64,000 bases of DNA from the NCBI RefSeq assembly GCF_033568475.1, contig NC_133122.1, forward strand, positions 151,418,861-151,482,860, in the 5' to 3' direction. This DNA comes from Henckelia pumila. Its lineage: Eukaryota > Streptophyta > Magnoliopsida > Lamiales > Gesneriaceae. The translations under genes and the position numbers were made by a program. Under the pieces are notes generated by a model. That model made no database searches. It was not told where the DNA came from and saw only the letters and a list, made by a program, of their open reading frames with translations. This document shows positions 1-12,300 of the stretch, piece by piece; within the stretch, counting starts at the first letter, position 1, and each line of letters starts with the position of its first letter.

Positions 1-516
1 TACTTAAGAGTGCTAGTTAGTAGGTGATCCGAGCGGGTCACTACATTATGGTGTGGGAGCCACCTGTTCATCCGACGACACAGAATACTACACGACATGA
101 CGCCATCTAATTGAGCAGAGTTCTTGATCCTGATTCTTGATATCCTGTGCACTTGAATTCATGCACTCATAGCACTTTTATACTCATGCTTTCGTATTAA
201 GCATTTTTATTGCTCACGTTCTTGATTTTTGTTCTTAGACACGCCATTCCACGGGAAAAGTCTAAGGTTGGATAGACCCAGTGAGAGCGATCGCTGAGTT
301 GGCAGGAGCCGCATGGTCAGGACTGACGATCATGTCCATGTTCCATTTGGGTTTTAGTACTTTTTTTCGATACGTGTGTATAACATTTACAGGTTTCTTC
401 GATTGGGTTGTAAACTATGTTTAATTTTTATGTTGTTTATCTTATCCCATTTTAATTAAGTTAATTGCTTACTATTAAGAATTTTTTAGTAGGTGAATCG
501 GGACGGGCCACTAGAC
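1..516 (+). repeat. Degenerate Ty3/gypsy LTR (R-U5) remnants
   Basis: Bases 1-45 end in GGGTCACTACA and are followed by TTATGGTGTGGGAGCC, which resembles the tRNA-Met primer-binding site (TTATGGTATCAGAGCC type) of plant chromoviruses with a few changes. So 1-45 looks like the end of a plus-strand 5' LTR. Bases 240-516 look like a second LTR tail of the same general kind (tagacccagtgagagcga, then an end GGGCCACTAGA). No gag or pol reading frame survives. The assignment rests on resemblance to this LTR type and on the ends seen in the better-preserved elements at 33.8-41.1 kb and 60.1 kb. Confidence 0.5.
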
Positions 517-519
517 CTG

Positions 520-1342
520 CTCAACATGATATATGCACATGTAACATATGAATAAAACAGTAAAACATGTATATCACGACACATAAGATGCAACATATAA
601 ACATGAATATTATGTTGGATATCTCAGTCAGTACTTACGTACCTCTAATACATAGGGCGAGTAAACAGCTCCACCGTGAAAGCCTGCAGGTCAACTGATT
701 ACCATATCATCATTACTGATGAAAAAAATCTTAACTAAGTCACTAACTACTCCCAATAACAACTATGAGTTCAAACTTATACATGTATCTGTCGTCAATC
801 TTTTGTTGTCGAAGGTCCCAAAAATCGATCACAACTTCTTTATGACCTCGAAGGCTCTTGCCTATAGCTCGACCCTCGATTATGTGGCTAGAAACGTTAA
901 AAAAATACACAAGAATCGAGAGAAACACACAAAAAACACACATCACTATGTGAAATTCGATGGCCTATTTATTAGCAACGGTCGAAAGATCCGTTCCTGG
1001 GATCGGTAGCTCCAATCTTCGTATGCAAAGATGTGTCAACATTATCTGGACACCTCAGTGCACACCTACATTCAAAAGGTCATAATTCACCTTCGAAAGA
1101 TCCGATCTCCTACGCTTTCGTGCATTTTTGGCTCCTCGTTGAAGTGATTGACCATGCTACCTTCGGGCGGTCCAATCTATGTTCAGTGTTTCCGAACTCA
1201 CTTCGATGGATCCGAACACTTTGGATGGTCCGAATGCTAATTTTTTGGTTCTAAACTGTTTAATCACTTGATTTACTTAAATAATGATCTTTTGATCATT
1301 TTTAATATTTTAATCACATAAAACAGTACTTGGGTCACTACA
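520..1342 (-). repeat. Truncated chromovirus LTR, related to the LTR at 60151-61641
   Basis: The segment runs parallel to the right-hand LTR at about 60745-61641. It has the same 'caacatgtatatgcacatg' type start, the 'gtacgtacctct' tract, a TATA-like tract near 963, and a cluster of degenerate TCGGA-N3-TCCGA palindromes at about 980-1230. It ends in GGGTCACTACA, the equivalent of GGGTTACTACA at 61631-61641. By analogy the element was on the minus strand. The outer part of the LTR and all internal sequence are missing or unrecognisable. Confidence 0.6.
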
Positions 1343-2393
1343 ATTTTTATACTTAACAATAGTAATAGATAATAGACAAGATAGATTTATTTTATCGATT
1401 GAACAATAATTTAAATTTATTATAATTATAAATTAATTAAACATCACATTTTCTTAAAATATTAATCCACTATCATTCTTGAATTTTTAAATTTAATTCT
1501 AATCGAATAATTCTCTAATATTTTCTATGGCATGTAAAAGTTGAAATTTATGACTCAAATTGCAATAAATTTACTTTGTAAAAATATAAAATATCAGTTA
1601 ATCCAAAATGGATATATAAAAAAATTTCAAAAAAAAATAATAAAAAATCAAAGCTGACTTTCCAAGTGTACGCACAATACGCAGTCATTGATGAAAAAAG
1701 AGTACAAAATGCTGCTGATGCGCATAATGAAAACCCTCGCTTCACTCAGCTCAGAACTCACTCGGTCTCAAGCGTAAAGCTCAGGGGTAAACATACATAT
1801 TTTTTCAAGATCTGTTCGTTTGACCATGATGTGGAAGAAGAACATTGAACTTGATTTTCGTTTCAGATATTTCTTACATTTTACGATTTAGTGGTCTTCT
1901 TTGTGTTCTTCGCGATTTACTCTACCGTTTTTTAGGTTTCTTGGGCCCTTGAGACATGTTGGAACTGAAATTCTCTGTTTTTTTCCTTCGTTCCTCAACT
2001 GGCTTCTCGAATTTTGTGGCTTTGCATGTATATACTATTTGATGGGTGGTACTTTTGGGGGTTTAGGCTACTTAGGGATTCACTGTTCCTTTTCCCCCAA
2101 CATTTGATTTTTCTTGAAATTTCCATCCCAACAACTGATTGCATCGTTTTGCATGTTGCAGGAGGCAGATTCGTGCAAGCGTCTGAGCTATGTTTTTCCT
2201 GGAAATATTATGTGATTAGTTTGGTTTTTGACCATTTAATGACTAATATTTGTCAGTTGAAAAATATTAGGTTTTTTTCGTTTGGTGCATTTTTAACAGT
2301 TACAATGAGTAGTTTCTGTGGATTTTAGTGCATAGTTTAAGTTAAAAGTTTAGTGTTGGCGCAATTACATAGGTAGTTCTGCATTCTGATTCT
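1343..2393. other. AT-rich upstream region and probable 5' leader of the SUVH gene
   Basis: Bases 1343-1650 are very AT-rich with no recognisable feature. Bases 1660-2393 are more mixed in composition and probably hold the promoter and untranslated leader of the SUVH gene. Relatives of SUVH1/3 often carry an intron in the 5' UTR. Possible acceptors here are TTGCAG at about 2156-2161 and TACATAG at about 2367-2373, but I cannot fix a donor. The small ORFs here have no coding character. Confidence 0.35.
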
Positions 2394-4514
2394 ATGGAGC
2401 AAGGTTTTGGTTTCGAGCCAAATTCTCGTCCTGGGTCAGTCGATAAAACCAGGGTGTTGGATGTGAGGCCGTTGCAGTGCCTCGTCCCAATTTTCCCGAA
2501 CACACCCAATGTGTCTTCAGGTTCAGCCCACCCGGCACCCTTTTCTTGTTTTCCACCGTCAGGTCCATTTCCACCAGGTGTCCGACCATTTTACCCTTTT
2601 CTGATTCCCAGTAGTTCTCAGCACACTACTTCTGCTACCCAAGACCAAGATAATTTAGGTTCCGACGGCCCTATACCAGCTCCTGTTCCACTTAATTCAT
2701 ATATGACCCCAACACCCCGAGCGCAAGGCCAGCGTGGGAAGTCTAAGAGGACCTTCAGTGCTCGCGAATATGTTGTGGTGGATGATGATGGGTATGATGA
2801 CTCACTGACCGACCAATATCCAAGTGGATCCAGTGCACATGCCAATGATGCAGAGAATGGCAGCAACTCAGAGTTGAGGAGTGGCAGGCCAAGGCGGAGA
2901 GGGGCCAGGAACAGTGATGGCTTTGATGTGGAATCTTTAGTTAATAGCTTCTTGACACCATTTAAGCTTCATGAGTTTGATGACTTTAGAAGATCTAATG
3001 GTGACATGGAGACTGTTAGAACCATACTCCTAGTTTTTAGTTTACTAAGGAGAAGGCTTACTCAGCTCGAAGAAGCGAGTGACTCGGCAACAGCGATTGC
3101 TAGACGTCCTGACCTGAAGGCAGGCAAATTTTTGCTGACGAAAGGGATTCGAACAAATTGTACGAAGAGGATTGGACATGTACCTGGAATCGAAGTTGGC
3201 GATATATTCTTTTTCAGAATGGAACTTTGCATTGCTGGTCTACATTCCCAAAGTATGGCTGGAATAGATTATTTGAGTGTTCGCGTTACCGTAGATGAAG
3301 AGCCTGTCGCTGTCAGCATAGTTTCATCTGGAGGATATGATGATGAGGGGGATGGCGTAGATGTTTTGGTTTACAGTGGTCAGGGTGGAGTGCAGAGGCC
3401 AGACAGGCAAATGTTTGATCAGAAGCTTGAGAGGGGAAATCTTGCTCTTGAAAAGAGTTTACATCGTGCCAATGATGTAAGAGTTATAAGGGGTGTAAAG
3501 GATTCTCTGTCAACCGGCAAGATCTATATCTATGATGGCCTGTACAAGATTCGGGAGTCATGGGCGGAAAAAAACAAGTCAGGATGCAATGTTTTCAAGT
3601 ATAAGTTGGTCAGAGTTCCGGGGCAGCCAGAAGCTTATTCTGTGTGGAAGTCAATTCAGCAGTGGAAGGATGGATTTACTAGGCCTAAGGGTGTCATTCT
3701 TCCCGATCTGACTTCAGGTGCCGAGAGTCAGCCTGTCACTCTTGTGAATGATGTTGATAATGAAAAGGGCCCAGCCCATTTCTCATATATTTCTACTCTG
3801 AGATACTCCAAGCCTTTTTTGACATCTAAACCTTCTTCTGGTTGCCATTGCTTGGGTGGATGTCAGCCGGGTGATCCCAACTGCCCTTGCAATCGTAGAA
3901 ATGAGGGCCTTCTTCCCTATTCTTCAACCGGGGTTCTTCTAAATAACAAATCTTTGATATATGAGTGTGGACCAACTTGTGCCTGTCCTCCAAACTGCCG
4001 GAATCGAATGTCTCAAGCTGGTATTAAGTATCGTCTTGAGGTTTTCAAAACAAAGAACAGTGGCTGGGGACTGAGGTCTTGGGATCCCATTCGCGTAGGA
4101 GCTTTTATTTGTGAATATGCTGGGGATGTAATTAGTGATTCGGGTGATTTTGGAAGTGAAAATGATAATAGTTATATCTTTGATTCCACACGCTACTATG
4201 AGCCATTAGAACTTATACGAGAAAGTTCTGCTGGTTATAATAAGGCCCCTTTCCCCCTTGTTATAAGTGGAAAGAACTGCGGAAATGTAGCTCGTTTCAT
4301 GAACCATAGCTGTTCGCCAAATGTGTTCTGGCAGCCAGTTTTACGAGAACGTAACAATGACTCATATCTCCATGTTGCATTCTTTGCCATCCGACATATT
4401 CCGCCAATGCAAGAGCTAACTTATGATTATGGACTGGTTCCATCCGAAAAAGGGGATAAAGGAAAGAAAAAGTGTTTGTGTGGATCAGAGAAGTGCCGAG
4501 GCTACTTCTATTGA
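2394..4514 (+). CDS. SUVH1/3: SUVH1/3-type histone H3K9 methyltransferase (SRA-SET protein)
   Basis: A 706-residue protein in one uninterrupted coding exon. From the family, it is a nuclear SU(VAR)3-9 homologue that binds methylated DNA through its SRA/YDG domain and methylates histone H3 lysine 9; some members of the SUVH1/3 branch act instead as methyl-DNA readers that promote expression. Visible parts: a proline-rich N-terminus (about 1-120); an SRA domain at about 255-410 with GHVPGIEVGD and the SGGYDDEGDG segment; a cysteine-rich pre-SET at about 480-560 (GCHCLGGCQPGDPNCPC, CGPTCACPPNCRNR); SET at about 565-690 with NHSCSPN and ELTYDYG; and post-SET CLCGSEKCRGYFY at the C-terminus. All zinc-binding cysteines and the SET catalytic motifs look intact. 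The lack of coding introns matches SUVH1/SUVH3 rather than SUVH4. The start chosen is the first ATG of the frame, and the length fits the family. The exact paralogue is uncertain. Confidence 0.95.
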   Translation: MEQGFGFEPNSRPGSVDKTRVLDVRPLQCLVPIFPNTPNVSSGSAHPAPFSCFPPSGPFPPGVRPFYPFLIPSSSQHTTSATQDQDNLGSDGPIPAPVPLNSYMTPTPRAQGQRGKSKRTFSAREYVVVDDDGYDDSLTDQYPSGSSAHANDAENGSNSELRSGRPRRRGARNSDGFDVESLVNSFLTPFKLHEFDDFRRSNGDMETVRTILLVFSLLRRRLTQLEEASDSATAIARRPDLKAGKFLLTKGIRTNCTKRIGHVPGIEVGDIFFFRMELCIAGLHSQSMAGIDYLSVRVTVDEEPVAVSIVSSGGYDDEGDGVDVLVYSGQGGVQRPDRQMFDQKLERGNLALEKSLHRANDVRVIRGVKDSLSTGKIYIYDGLYKIRESWAEKNKSGCNVFKYKLVRVPGQPEAYSVWKSIQQWKDGFTRPKGVILPDLTSGAESQPVTLVNDVDNEKGPAHFSYISTLRYSKPFLTSKPSSGCHCLGGCQPGDPNCPCNRRNEGLLPYSSTGVLLNNKSLIYECGPTCACPPNCRNRMSQAGIKYRLEVFKTKNSGWGLRSWDPIRVGAFICEYAGDVISDSGDFGSENDNSYIFDSTRYYEPLELIRESSAGYNKAPFPLVISGKNCGNVARFMNHSCSPNVFWQPVLRERNNDSYLHVAFFAIRHIPPMQELTYDYGLVPSEKGDKGKKKCLCGSEKCRGYFY

Positions 4515-6740
4515 TGGTGTGAAGTATGAGAGTTGATGGATTTTGGTGCCCTATGCTTGGAATAAAGGTGATATTTCAATTTTATTGAACCTTATTCTGT
4601 TGTCACTTATTTCACTGGCGTCAACATTATTATATGTTCATCACAACATGAATGATATCTTGGTAAGAATTTGACAACTTCTATGAGGAAACATGGATTT
4701 TCAGCTTCTATAGTTTTTCATTACTCAAATTCTTCTCTGTAGACAACTTGTTTTTTTACCTCACCAGGCTCACCATGTGAAATAGTTTAGGGAAAAGGTT
4801 ACATGGTCTTTTGTTTTACTTGGCATCTATATATTGGAATCGAAACATCCGAAGATTCAGTATATTAGCTATGCTTAGATTCTTTAGCCTATAACTTTTT
4901 GATTAATTATGCATTATGTTTACGTTTAGCTTTCATACATGTGAAAACAAGGGCCATTACAATTTTAGAACTGTAAATTTGCATTCTTCGATAGAATACT
5001 TCTTTCCTGATTGTATCATGTGACAACATAAAAGGTACATAGATTTTTTTGTTTTACCATTGAAATATAGGTGCCGAATTTTACCTGAAACATTTATAAC
5101 TCAACATGTGATTTACACACGCCCTGTGTACCAATGACACTTGTATGTATATAAGGTCGAAATCTATGTCGTATTATGGTGTTCTTGTTGCACTCTCAAA
5201 TAAACTTCTCTTTATCAATAAGACCGCCTTAGCATTTTTAATATGATGACTTGTGCACTGTGAAAAAGTTCAAAATTTGACTCAACTTTGTACCAAATTA
5301 ATGCATCTGTTAATTCAAAAATTAATGCATTTTTAATTATGTAGGCCAGATGTTCCCCAGCCAGATGAGTTGTGTTTTTTTGTCTATCAGGTAAGTTTTC
5401 CTGTGCATTTACCTGCGAAGACATTGCAGCCCCTAGAAAGTAATTCTAGGTATGTGGCATGCAGTAAAAAAATTTCTCCGTTGATGTCTGGATAGTGTTC
5501 GCATTTTGTCTCGAGTATTAGCACTGTAATTCAAATGTATGTGAATGGATTGGTTAGTGTATGTGATGGGGAGCATACCGACTCGGATTTGAACTCCAGT
5601 TGATTTCTGCATTTTGGTATTTTTGTAATGTTTGATTGATGATATTAGCAATGTAGTTGTAAATTTGACTTTGGGCCATTGATCTTTGATATTAGAAGCT
5701 TCCCTCTATCTTTAGCCACCGTCACAGTTTCTTTGATCTGGTGAGTCGATTGATTTGCAACAGTTCATTTAATACACACACATACAAGTTAGATATTTTT
5801 CATTTTATACATTTTTCATTTTATACGAGGAAAAGAGACTTCCCAAGCTGTCCTTTTTCTCTCGTCGGCATCCATACATATGCATATATACATATACATA
5901 TACATATATATATATATGTATATATATATTGCGAAAAAAAAGATGGTTATGAGTTTTATGACTTGTGAAATTTCAAATGTTATTTCTATCGGAATTTTGC
6001 ATGCCCTCTCATGCCGCGGGATCTTTCTTCAAGAAAAGGCCCCTACAAAGCCACTGCATTGCTAAAACCTTGAATAAGCTATGAAGTGATATAATGGCGA
6101 AATGGTTTTACGTAAAGTATTTATAATATCATACTGTATATTTGTAATATATGCTATAACATAATTAATGGTTTGATCCTGCTGTCATTTTTATTATTTT
6201 TTCTTGACAAAATTAAGGTCCCTACTTTCTAATACGCACAAACAAATCATTGTGAAAATGTCAAAAATACAACTGTTTTTCTCCACCTTATAATCAAAAT
6301 TGCTGGAAGTTTTCTCCACGTAAACTTCTTTTTTTCCACTCTTCCATTATTGACTGAAATTCCACAATATTTTTTTTTTTCAACAAATGATTTGATAATT
6401 ACAATATCAGCGTTCACACGCATCACCTGTGCTTTTTTGCTAGTTTTTATAAATGACCAACCATGATATTTGGTTTGGTGAATGAATATCGATTCTCTAA
6501 ATCACTTAAATACAAGGGAACAAATGCATTAACTCAAAAACTCTAATGAAATAGCCTTATGGTTTATTTAACTCAATTAATGAAAAATATTTTTTTAATA
6601 TCAAAAATATTATTTTTAATTATAAATATAAATCAAGTTTATCTATTTCAAAAATATATATTTGTTGTAAGTTTTACAAGAAGTTAATGATTTTTAGTTT
6701 ATCATACATCAATGTTTCAAATTTGAGACGTGTTGAGACT
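4515..6740. other. 3' flank of SUVH and gene-free AT-rich spacer
   Basis: AATAAA at 4561-4566 is a candidate polyadenylation signal for the SUVH mRNA, and other U-rich stretches follow. The rest is AT-rich with only short chance ORFs. A CA/TA microsatellite lies at about 5875-5930. I see no gene or well-bounded mobile element here. Confidence 0.5.
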
Positions 6741-7098
6741 AGGGCTGGCAAAAAAAACCGAAATGACGTCATACCGTCTTTACCATACCGAAAAAAACCA
6801 AAAATATCGAAAATTTTGGTATACCTTAAATTTCGGTACGGTATGATACCGTATCGAAATTTTCGGTATCGGTAACGGTATAAGATTTTCGAATTTTTGG
6901 TATTTCGGTATACCGAAAAAAAATCGATATACACGGTATCGGTATGATACCGTGTATACCGATATATTTTTTAAAAAAAACAATATAAAAAATCGGTATA
7001 CACGGTATCATACCGATATCGTACCGAATTTCGATATTCGGTACGGTATCGATATGGATTTATGTCATATCGAAATTTCGGTATACCGAAATTTTCGG
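6741..7098. mobile_element. GGTATACCG-rich palindromic repeat flanked by TGAGACT
   Basis: The segment starts AGGGCTGGCAAAAAAA, resembling the termini of some plant hAT-type non-autonomous elements. It consists of overlapping self-complementary motifs such as GGTATACCGAAATTTCGGTA and GGTATCGGTATGATACC. A 7-bp direct repeat TGAGACT sits immediately left (6734-6740) and right (7099-7105); extended to 8 bp it has one mismatch (TTGAGACT and GTGAGACT). This fits an 8-bp hAT-type duplication. The right terminus lacks a good inverted copy of the left end, so it may be truncated. Confidence 0.5.
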
Positions 7099-7414
7099 TG
7101 AGACTCATTTGCAACAACTAACAATCTTCTTTCTCGACTCAAAAAAATAAAAATAAAAATAAATCTCATGACTGACCTACCCTTACATTAATCATGAATA
7201 TTTGGGAACTCTAATTTCCACAGGAAACTGAAATAGAATGAACTAATGATAGAGACAGACATACAGATTACAGACAGCATGGGATGTATATGTGTCAAGT
7301 GTTAATTTTTTTAAAGGATCTCATATGTTTCTATAAAAGCACTTAAAAACGTAAAATATGCTTTGTAATGGCTATATATATATATATATTCTTTTGTAAT
7401 GTAATATATATATG

Positions 7415-7761
7415 GTACCGTTTGGTACATGAGATGGTAGTGGGATTGAGATACAAATTTTTACTCATCTCATGTTTTTCTCATTTTTTTGTTAGCCCAA
7501 TGATATTTGATGGCCCAATATAACATTAAATGTAGGCTTGATGACAAATACCTCTTAACTCATGGTATTAGTGGAGGATGAGTGTCATATAAGTAAAATT
7601 GTGTGAAATTGACAATAATGATTAAGAGAATAAACACAATAATCCTACAAAATAAAAAACATAAAAAATAACATATTATTCATATCTATGTCTTGTTTAT
7701 CCACATCTTATCATGTTTTTATTCATTTATCGTACATCTCATCCATGATACCAAATGGTAG
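7415..7761. mobile_element. MITE with GTACCGTTTGGTA termini
   Basis: The left end GTACCGTTTGGTACATGAGATG and the right end (reverse complement CTACCATTTGGTATCATG) form imperfect terminal inverted repeats. The 8-bp TATATATG flanks both sides (7407-7414 and 7762-7769), compatible with a hAT-type target duplication. The flanking sequence is low-complexity, so the duplication is weaker evidence than usual. There is no coding capacity. Confidence 0.5.
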
Positions 7762-7789
7762 TATATATGCATATACATATATATTTTTT

Positions 7790-7843
7790 CTTTTGTAATT
7801 TGTAATGTAATATATATATACAGTATATACATATATATATATA

Positions 7844-7896
<53 letters not shown>
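7790..7896. repeat. TA microsatellite
   Basis: Nearly uninterrupted (TA)n from about 7845 to 7894, with interrupted TA tracts before it. A shorter tract of the same kind lies at about 7373-7390. Confidence 0.9.
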
Positions 7897-8870
7897 TTGC
7901 GTTTACTTGCTATGATAAGTATAAGATTATATTAATAATCCTAAGCAATCACATGTTTACTTGTTTTTTAGGGCCCGTAGTAACTCATAAAACTCATCCA
8001 TAGTTACCTAATTTAAACTTTAAACCTTGATGATTTATCACAAATAAAAGGTGTGATAAATAGTCATTATGTTTCTAATTGAAAAAAATTACACTAATAT
8101 CCTTAATTTACTTCCCAAAAAAATAATATATGAAAATCTCATTTACAAAAATTATATAACATGGATATAAATTTCAAATTTTTTAAGATATATTAATACA
8201 TTTCATTTAATTTAAATATACGAAATATCCATTTAAAAATTATAAAACATGAAAAAAATTCTAATAATTTAATATATGATTAATACATTTCATTAGAATT
8301 TATCCTTATTCATGGGGAAATTTTTTTTAACTCAATTTATTAATTTTTTTTAAAAAAATAAATAATTTTTATACTCAATAATTTTGGTTAATTAAAATAA
8401 TTTACATGTGGATTAATAATAATTTACATTTTTCAATAAAAATTACAACCCCAATTTTACAAATAAAAACTAAAAATAAGATTATATTATATATAAATGA
8501 CAAAATTGTAACTCGTAATTTAATCATATTATCAATCACAAAATTGATCCATTAAAGTAAGCATGTGATTGTTTATGCATCATTATTCAACATCTTATAA
8601 AATTAGTTTAATAATCTTATTATTATTTATCTATATATAATTGAGCAATGCTACATGTACAACCAAATTTATACATCAATTTGTACAACACAAAAAAATC
8701 AATACAAAAATTTCATTTATCAAAATCTCATGATAAATTGAATGTAAAATATCGCGGCATAATAGCGAAATCTCACGATATATTTCTTGTAAATATCGTT
8801 GTACACGATATATGTTGTACCTCTAGCATTATTCATATATAATTAATGTCACTAAGTAAACACAACCATA
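7897..8870. mobile_element. Possible AT-rich DNA element with GTTTACTT termini
   Basis: The left end TTGCGTTTACTTGCTATG (from about 7897) and the right end near 8852-8870 (reverse complement TTGTGTTTACTTAGTG) look like short terminal inverted repeats around roughly 0.97 kb of AT-rich non-coding DNA. No convincing target duplication was found. A separate MITE (8643-8834) lies inside it near the right end. Confidence 0.35.
8643..8834. mobile_element. 192-bp MITE with 10-bp TSD (Mutator-like)
   Basis: Inverted termini GAGCAATGCTACATGTACAAC (left, 8643 on) and GAATAATGCTAGAGGTACAAC (right, reverse complement) bound the element. The 10-bp ATATATAATT is present on both flanks (8633-8642 and 8835-8844). 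TIRs of about 20 bp plus a 9-10-bp duplication fit a Mutator-derived MITE. The duplicated sequence is AT-rich, which tempers the call. Confidence 0.65.
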
Positions 8871-9343
8871 ATATATAGGTTAAAAAATAATGAATGAACA
8901 TTTGACGAGTAGAGAAAACGGTTAGAGAAGATTCCTTATATATATATGACCCGCGAGAAATTCGGATACCAAGAATGAATCCTTCCAACTTGTAGCCAAC
9001 CGTTGCGATGTTAGGGGCATAGCAGAGAGAAAATAAAGAAGGGAAAAGGAATTTTGGGGCAATTTCTGTTTTGACAGGATGTAATGCAGGGGTAGCATCC
9101 AAAGAAAATAATTTTTTTTTGTAAAAAAAAAAAATAAAAGTAAATAAATAAATTCATGTGCTTCTTCTTGTTCTCCTCCATGATTCAGCCCTGCCCATCT
9201 GACAAATTCTTCATCTCCTTTATTTCCCATGTGATGGATGATATTGTTTTGCAATTGAAATAGTTTGCAAGGGGAAAGAAAGGAGAGGTTTGGAGAAACA
9301 AAGAAGAAGAAGAATTTGTAGGATATTTAATTAGAAGATTTTG
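8871..9343 (+). other. Promoter and 5' leader region of the DHHC gene
   Basis: Only short chance ORFs occur here. A purine-rich tract (aaagaagaagaagaa) at about 9298-9313 sits just upstream of the ATG at 9344 and is probably 5' UTR. No TATA box can be assigned with confidence. Confidence 0.35.
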
Positions 9344-12300
9344 ATGGGTGGGGCTAAAAATCAAGATTTTGTTATTCCTTCCAAATGCGTGGATTCTGCT
9401 AAATCCAAGAAAAGGCTTTATCAAGTTTGGAAGGGTCGAAATGTATGTGTTTCTTGGACCCTTTTTCATGTTGTCTTTGTTTTGATTATCGTGTGTTTCT
9501 GTGTGTGAACATTTGCAATCTTCATTATCAAATGTGGTCTTTTTTAATTTATGTTCTTTTGTGAGTTTTGGAGCAAGAAAATGTTGGATTTCAAATGTTT
9601 CTTTTCATGTTTTTATTTTCTTAGGCAGATTTTCTTGTTTGATATGTTAGCAATGTGGGGAAGATTGAGAACTTATCCCACGTTTCTTCAGTCACTCATG
9701 AAACATATTATTTGTACTTCTGATTCTTGGTTGGATTGAATTATGTACATTGGAGAGAATATAATGGGTATACATGTATGTAATCTGAACCCTTTTAATG
9801 GATATTTATACAGCGGTTGTTAGACTATATTTTTGTCCTGAACTTCAAGAAATTCGATAAATTTGATGTCTGTTGATCTCTAGAGGTTCTTGATGACAAA
9901 ATTACATTGAATCGCATTTGTAGAAGTATGTTTAATACTGGGGCAAACCTGTGGTTGTTTCACTTTCTTAAACAATATTTGACAACTTGTGTTGAATTTG
10001 GTGTTTTGAAGAAGAAAGTCACTAGAGAGAGACATGAACAGAAGAAATTGCATCACTATTTTTTCGTATGTTTTCTCTTCTCTGATGTTCTTTATGACAT
10101 ACGCAATTGTATTTTGCCCTTTATGTTCTGTCATCTTACTTGGAAGTGCTGATTTCATTTGAACTATTTTTGAATCCATCTGAAAATTAGCTCGAGCAAT
10201 GAACTGATTCCTTTGACTTTCAGAAATTTTTGTGTGGAGGGAGATTGATCTTTGGTCCCGATGCGGGATCACTTCTTCTGTCTAGCTTCCTAATAGGAGC
10301 CCCTGCATTAACATTCTGTGCTAAGATGCTTGTAAGGATCCCAGAAGTTGATTCCTTGTACGGACACGTTGTATTTATTGTCGGACTTGTCCTCACATTT
10401 CTGGTGCGTAAACATAAGCATACTCCATAGAATTTATGGTGCATCGGTTTCATATAGTACCATGATTTACTAACATAGATTGGATTTACAGGTTTTGACA
10501 TTTCTCGTCATGACATCTTCAAGGAATCCTGGAATAGTCCCGAGGAACACAAGACCGCCTGAGCCAGACAGCTTGTCGAATTCCAATTCATCTATAGAGT
10601 GGATTAACAATGCTACACCTGACTTAAAATTGCCAAGAACAAAAGATATCTTTGTCAACGGCCATACAGTTAAAGTGAAGTATTGTGATACATGTTTGCT
10701 GTATCGCCCCCCACGTTCATCTCATTGCTCGATCTGCAACAACTGTGTCCAGAGGTTCGATCACCATTGTCCGTGGGTGGGCCAATGCATTGGTGTTGTA
10801 AGTTACTTTTATGTTTTAAACCTCTTGGTTTCTTTATATAGCATTCCACCTAGTGGTGAACGGGTGAAGTACTTTTGTTTTCAGCCATGAATAACCCACA
10901 ACCTCATAGCACCCCACATGTAGAGGTGCAAATGAACCAATCTAGCCTAATAGTAATTAATCTTTTATATTTGAGCTCAAGCTCAAACATTTTAATCTAA
11001 CTAGATGTTCGACTAGAAACTTAAAATGATAATTTCTTTGAGTTCGATTCAATGCTGATCTCATATTTGAGCTTGATTTGTTTGGATTGAAATTAATAAT
11101 CGAGCTCTATCACGTAAGAAGCTCGAACAATGGGTCGAGCTCTGTTAATTTTAAGTTCACTTATAAAATACTAAATAAAAAATAAAAGCTCGCAAGCAAT
11201 TGAATATAATAATAGTTCATGCTCATAATCATCCTGAAAATATATTCTTTAATGTTGCAAAGTAAATGAAGATTTGAAATAATTGCTAGTGAAGTATTGG
11301 TCTCGCTTATGAACCTTGTACATGGCTTCTAGTGATATAATGGAATTACAGTCTCCACGACAACATCAAATGATTGTTCAGAATGTGATCACCCTAGAGA
11401 CCCAATGCATGAGTCATCATGACCCAAGCTTAAAATGCTCTATTTTCCTGCATAACTCATTATATTTACATGTTTAATTCATTGGAAAATTCTTTAGTGC
11501 GTCCCTATCCATCTTGGATGTCCAGAATGAAAAAGGCAAATAAGCATTCATAAAACAAGTGACTACTGTACCATGCTCCATGTTTTCTTGTCTGATTTTG
11601 TCGTAGAATTGACTTACACTTGCCTCTTTATGCTGATTTGATGCAGCGCAACTACCGGACTTTTATCATGTTTGTATCATCTTCAACAATCTTGTGCATA
11701 TATGTTTTCACATTTTCTTTGTTGCATCTCCTTGAACAACCGGGTCGCATTTGGACTAGCATGTCGAGGGATATCGTGTCAGTTGCTCTTATAATCTACT
11801 GCTTCATTGCGGTGTGGTTCGTTGGTGGCCTTAGCGTATTCCATTTTTATCTCATCTGCACCAACCAGGTTAGCCTCGTTTCATTTAAACACAGGGCTTA
11901 ATCATATTTTTTTGGAAGTTACTTGATATATAAATTACTACAGATTTTTGCCTGCCTGGTGGCTAATGCGCTTTTGATTTATTGTGAAGCTACAGTAGTC
12001 CATTTGCATGTTCCATTTTTTATAAACAAGTTCTAAAATGCCGTTTCAAGATTTAACAGATGAAACATCCATGCTGTATAGATATTGTTAATTTCATGGT
12101 CTGTACGCATTCTAAAGCATAGTCTCAACAACTCACAGACAACGTACGAAAACTTTCGTTACCGCTATGATAAGAAGGAAAATCCATACAATCGAGGAGT
12201 GATCAAGAACCTCCAGGAAATCTTTTTCTCCAAGACGGTACCTTCTCTGGTAAACTTCCGGGAATGGGTGACTAAAGAAGACGACACTATTTTTGAGTCC

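Noticed and set aside
5741-6065. Overlapping ORFs at 5.7-6.1 kb
   Set aside because: Microsatellite-driven Ile/Tyr/His frames with no coding signal.
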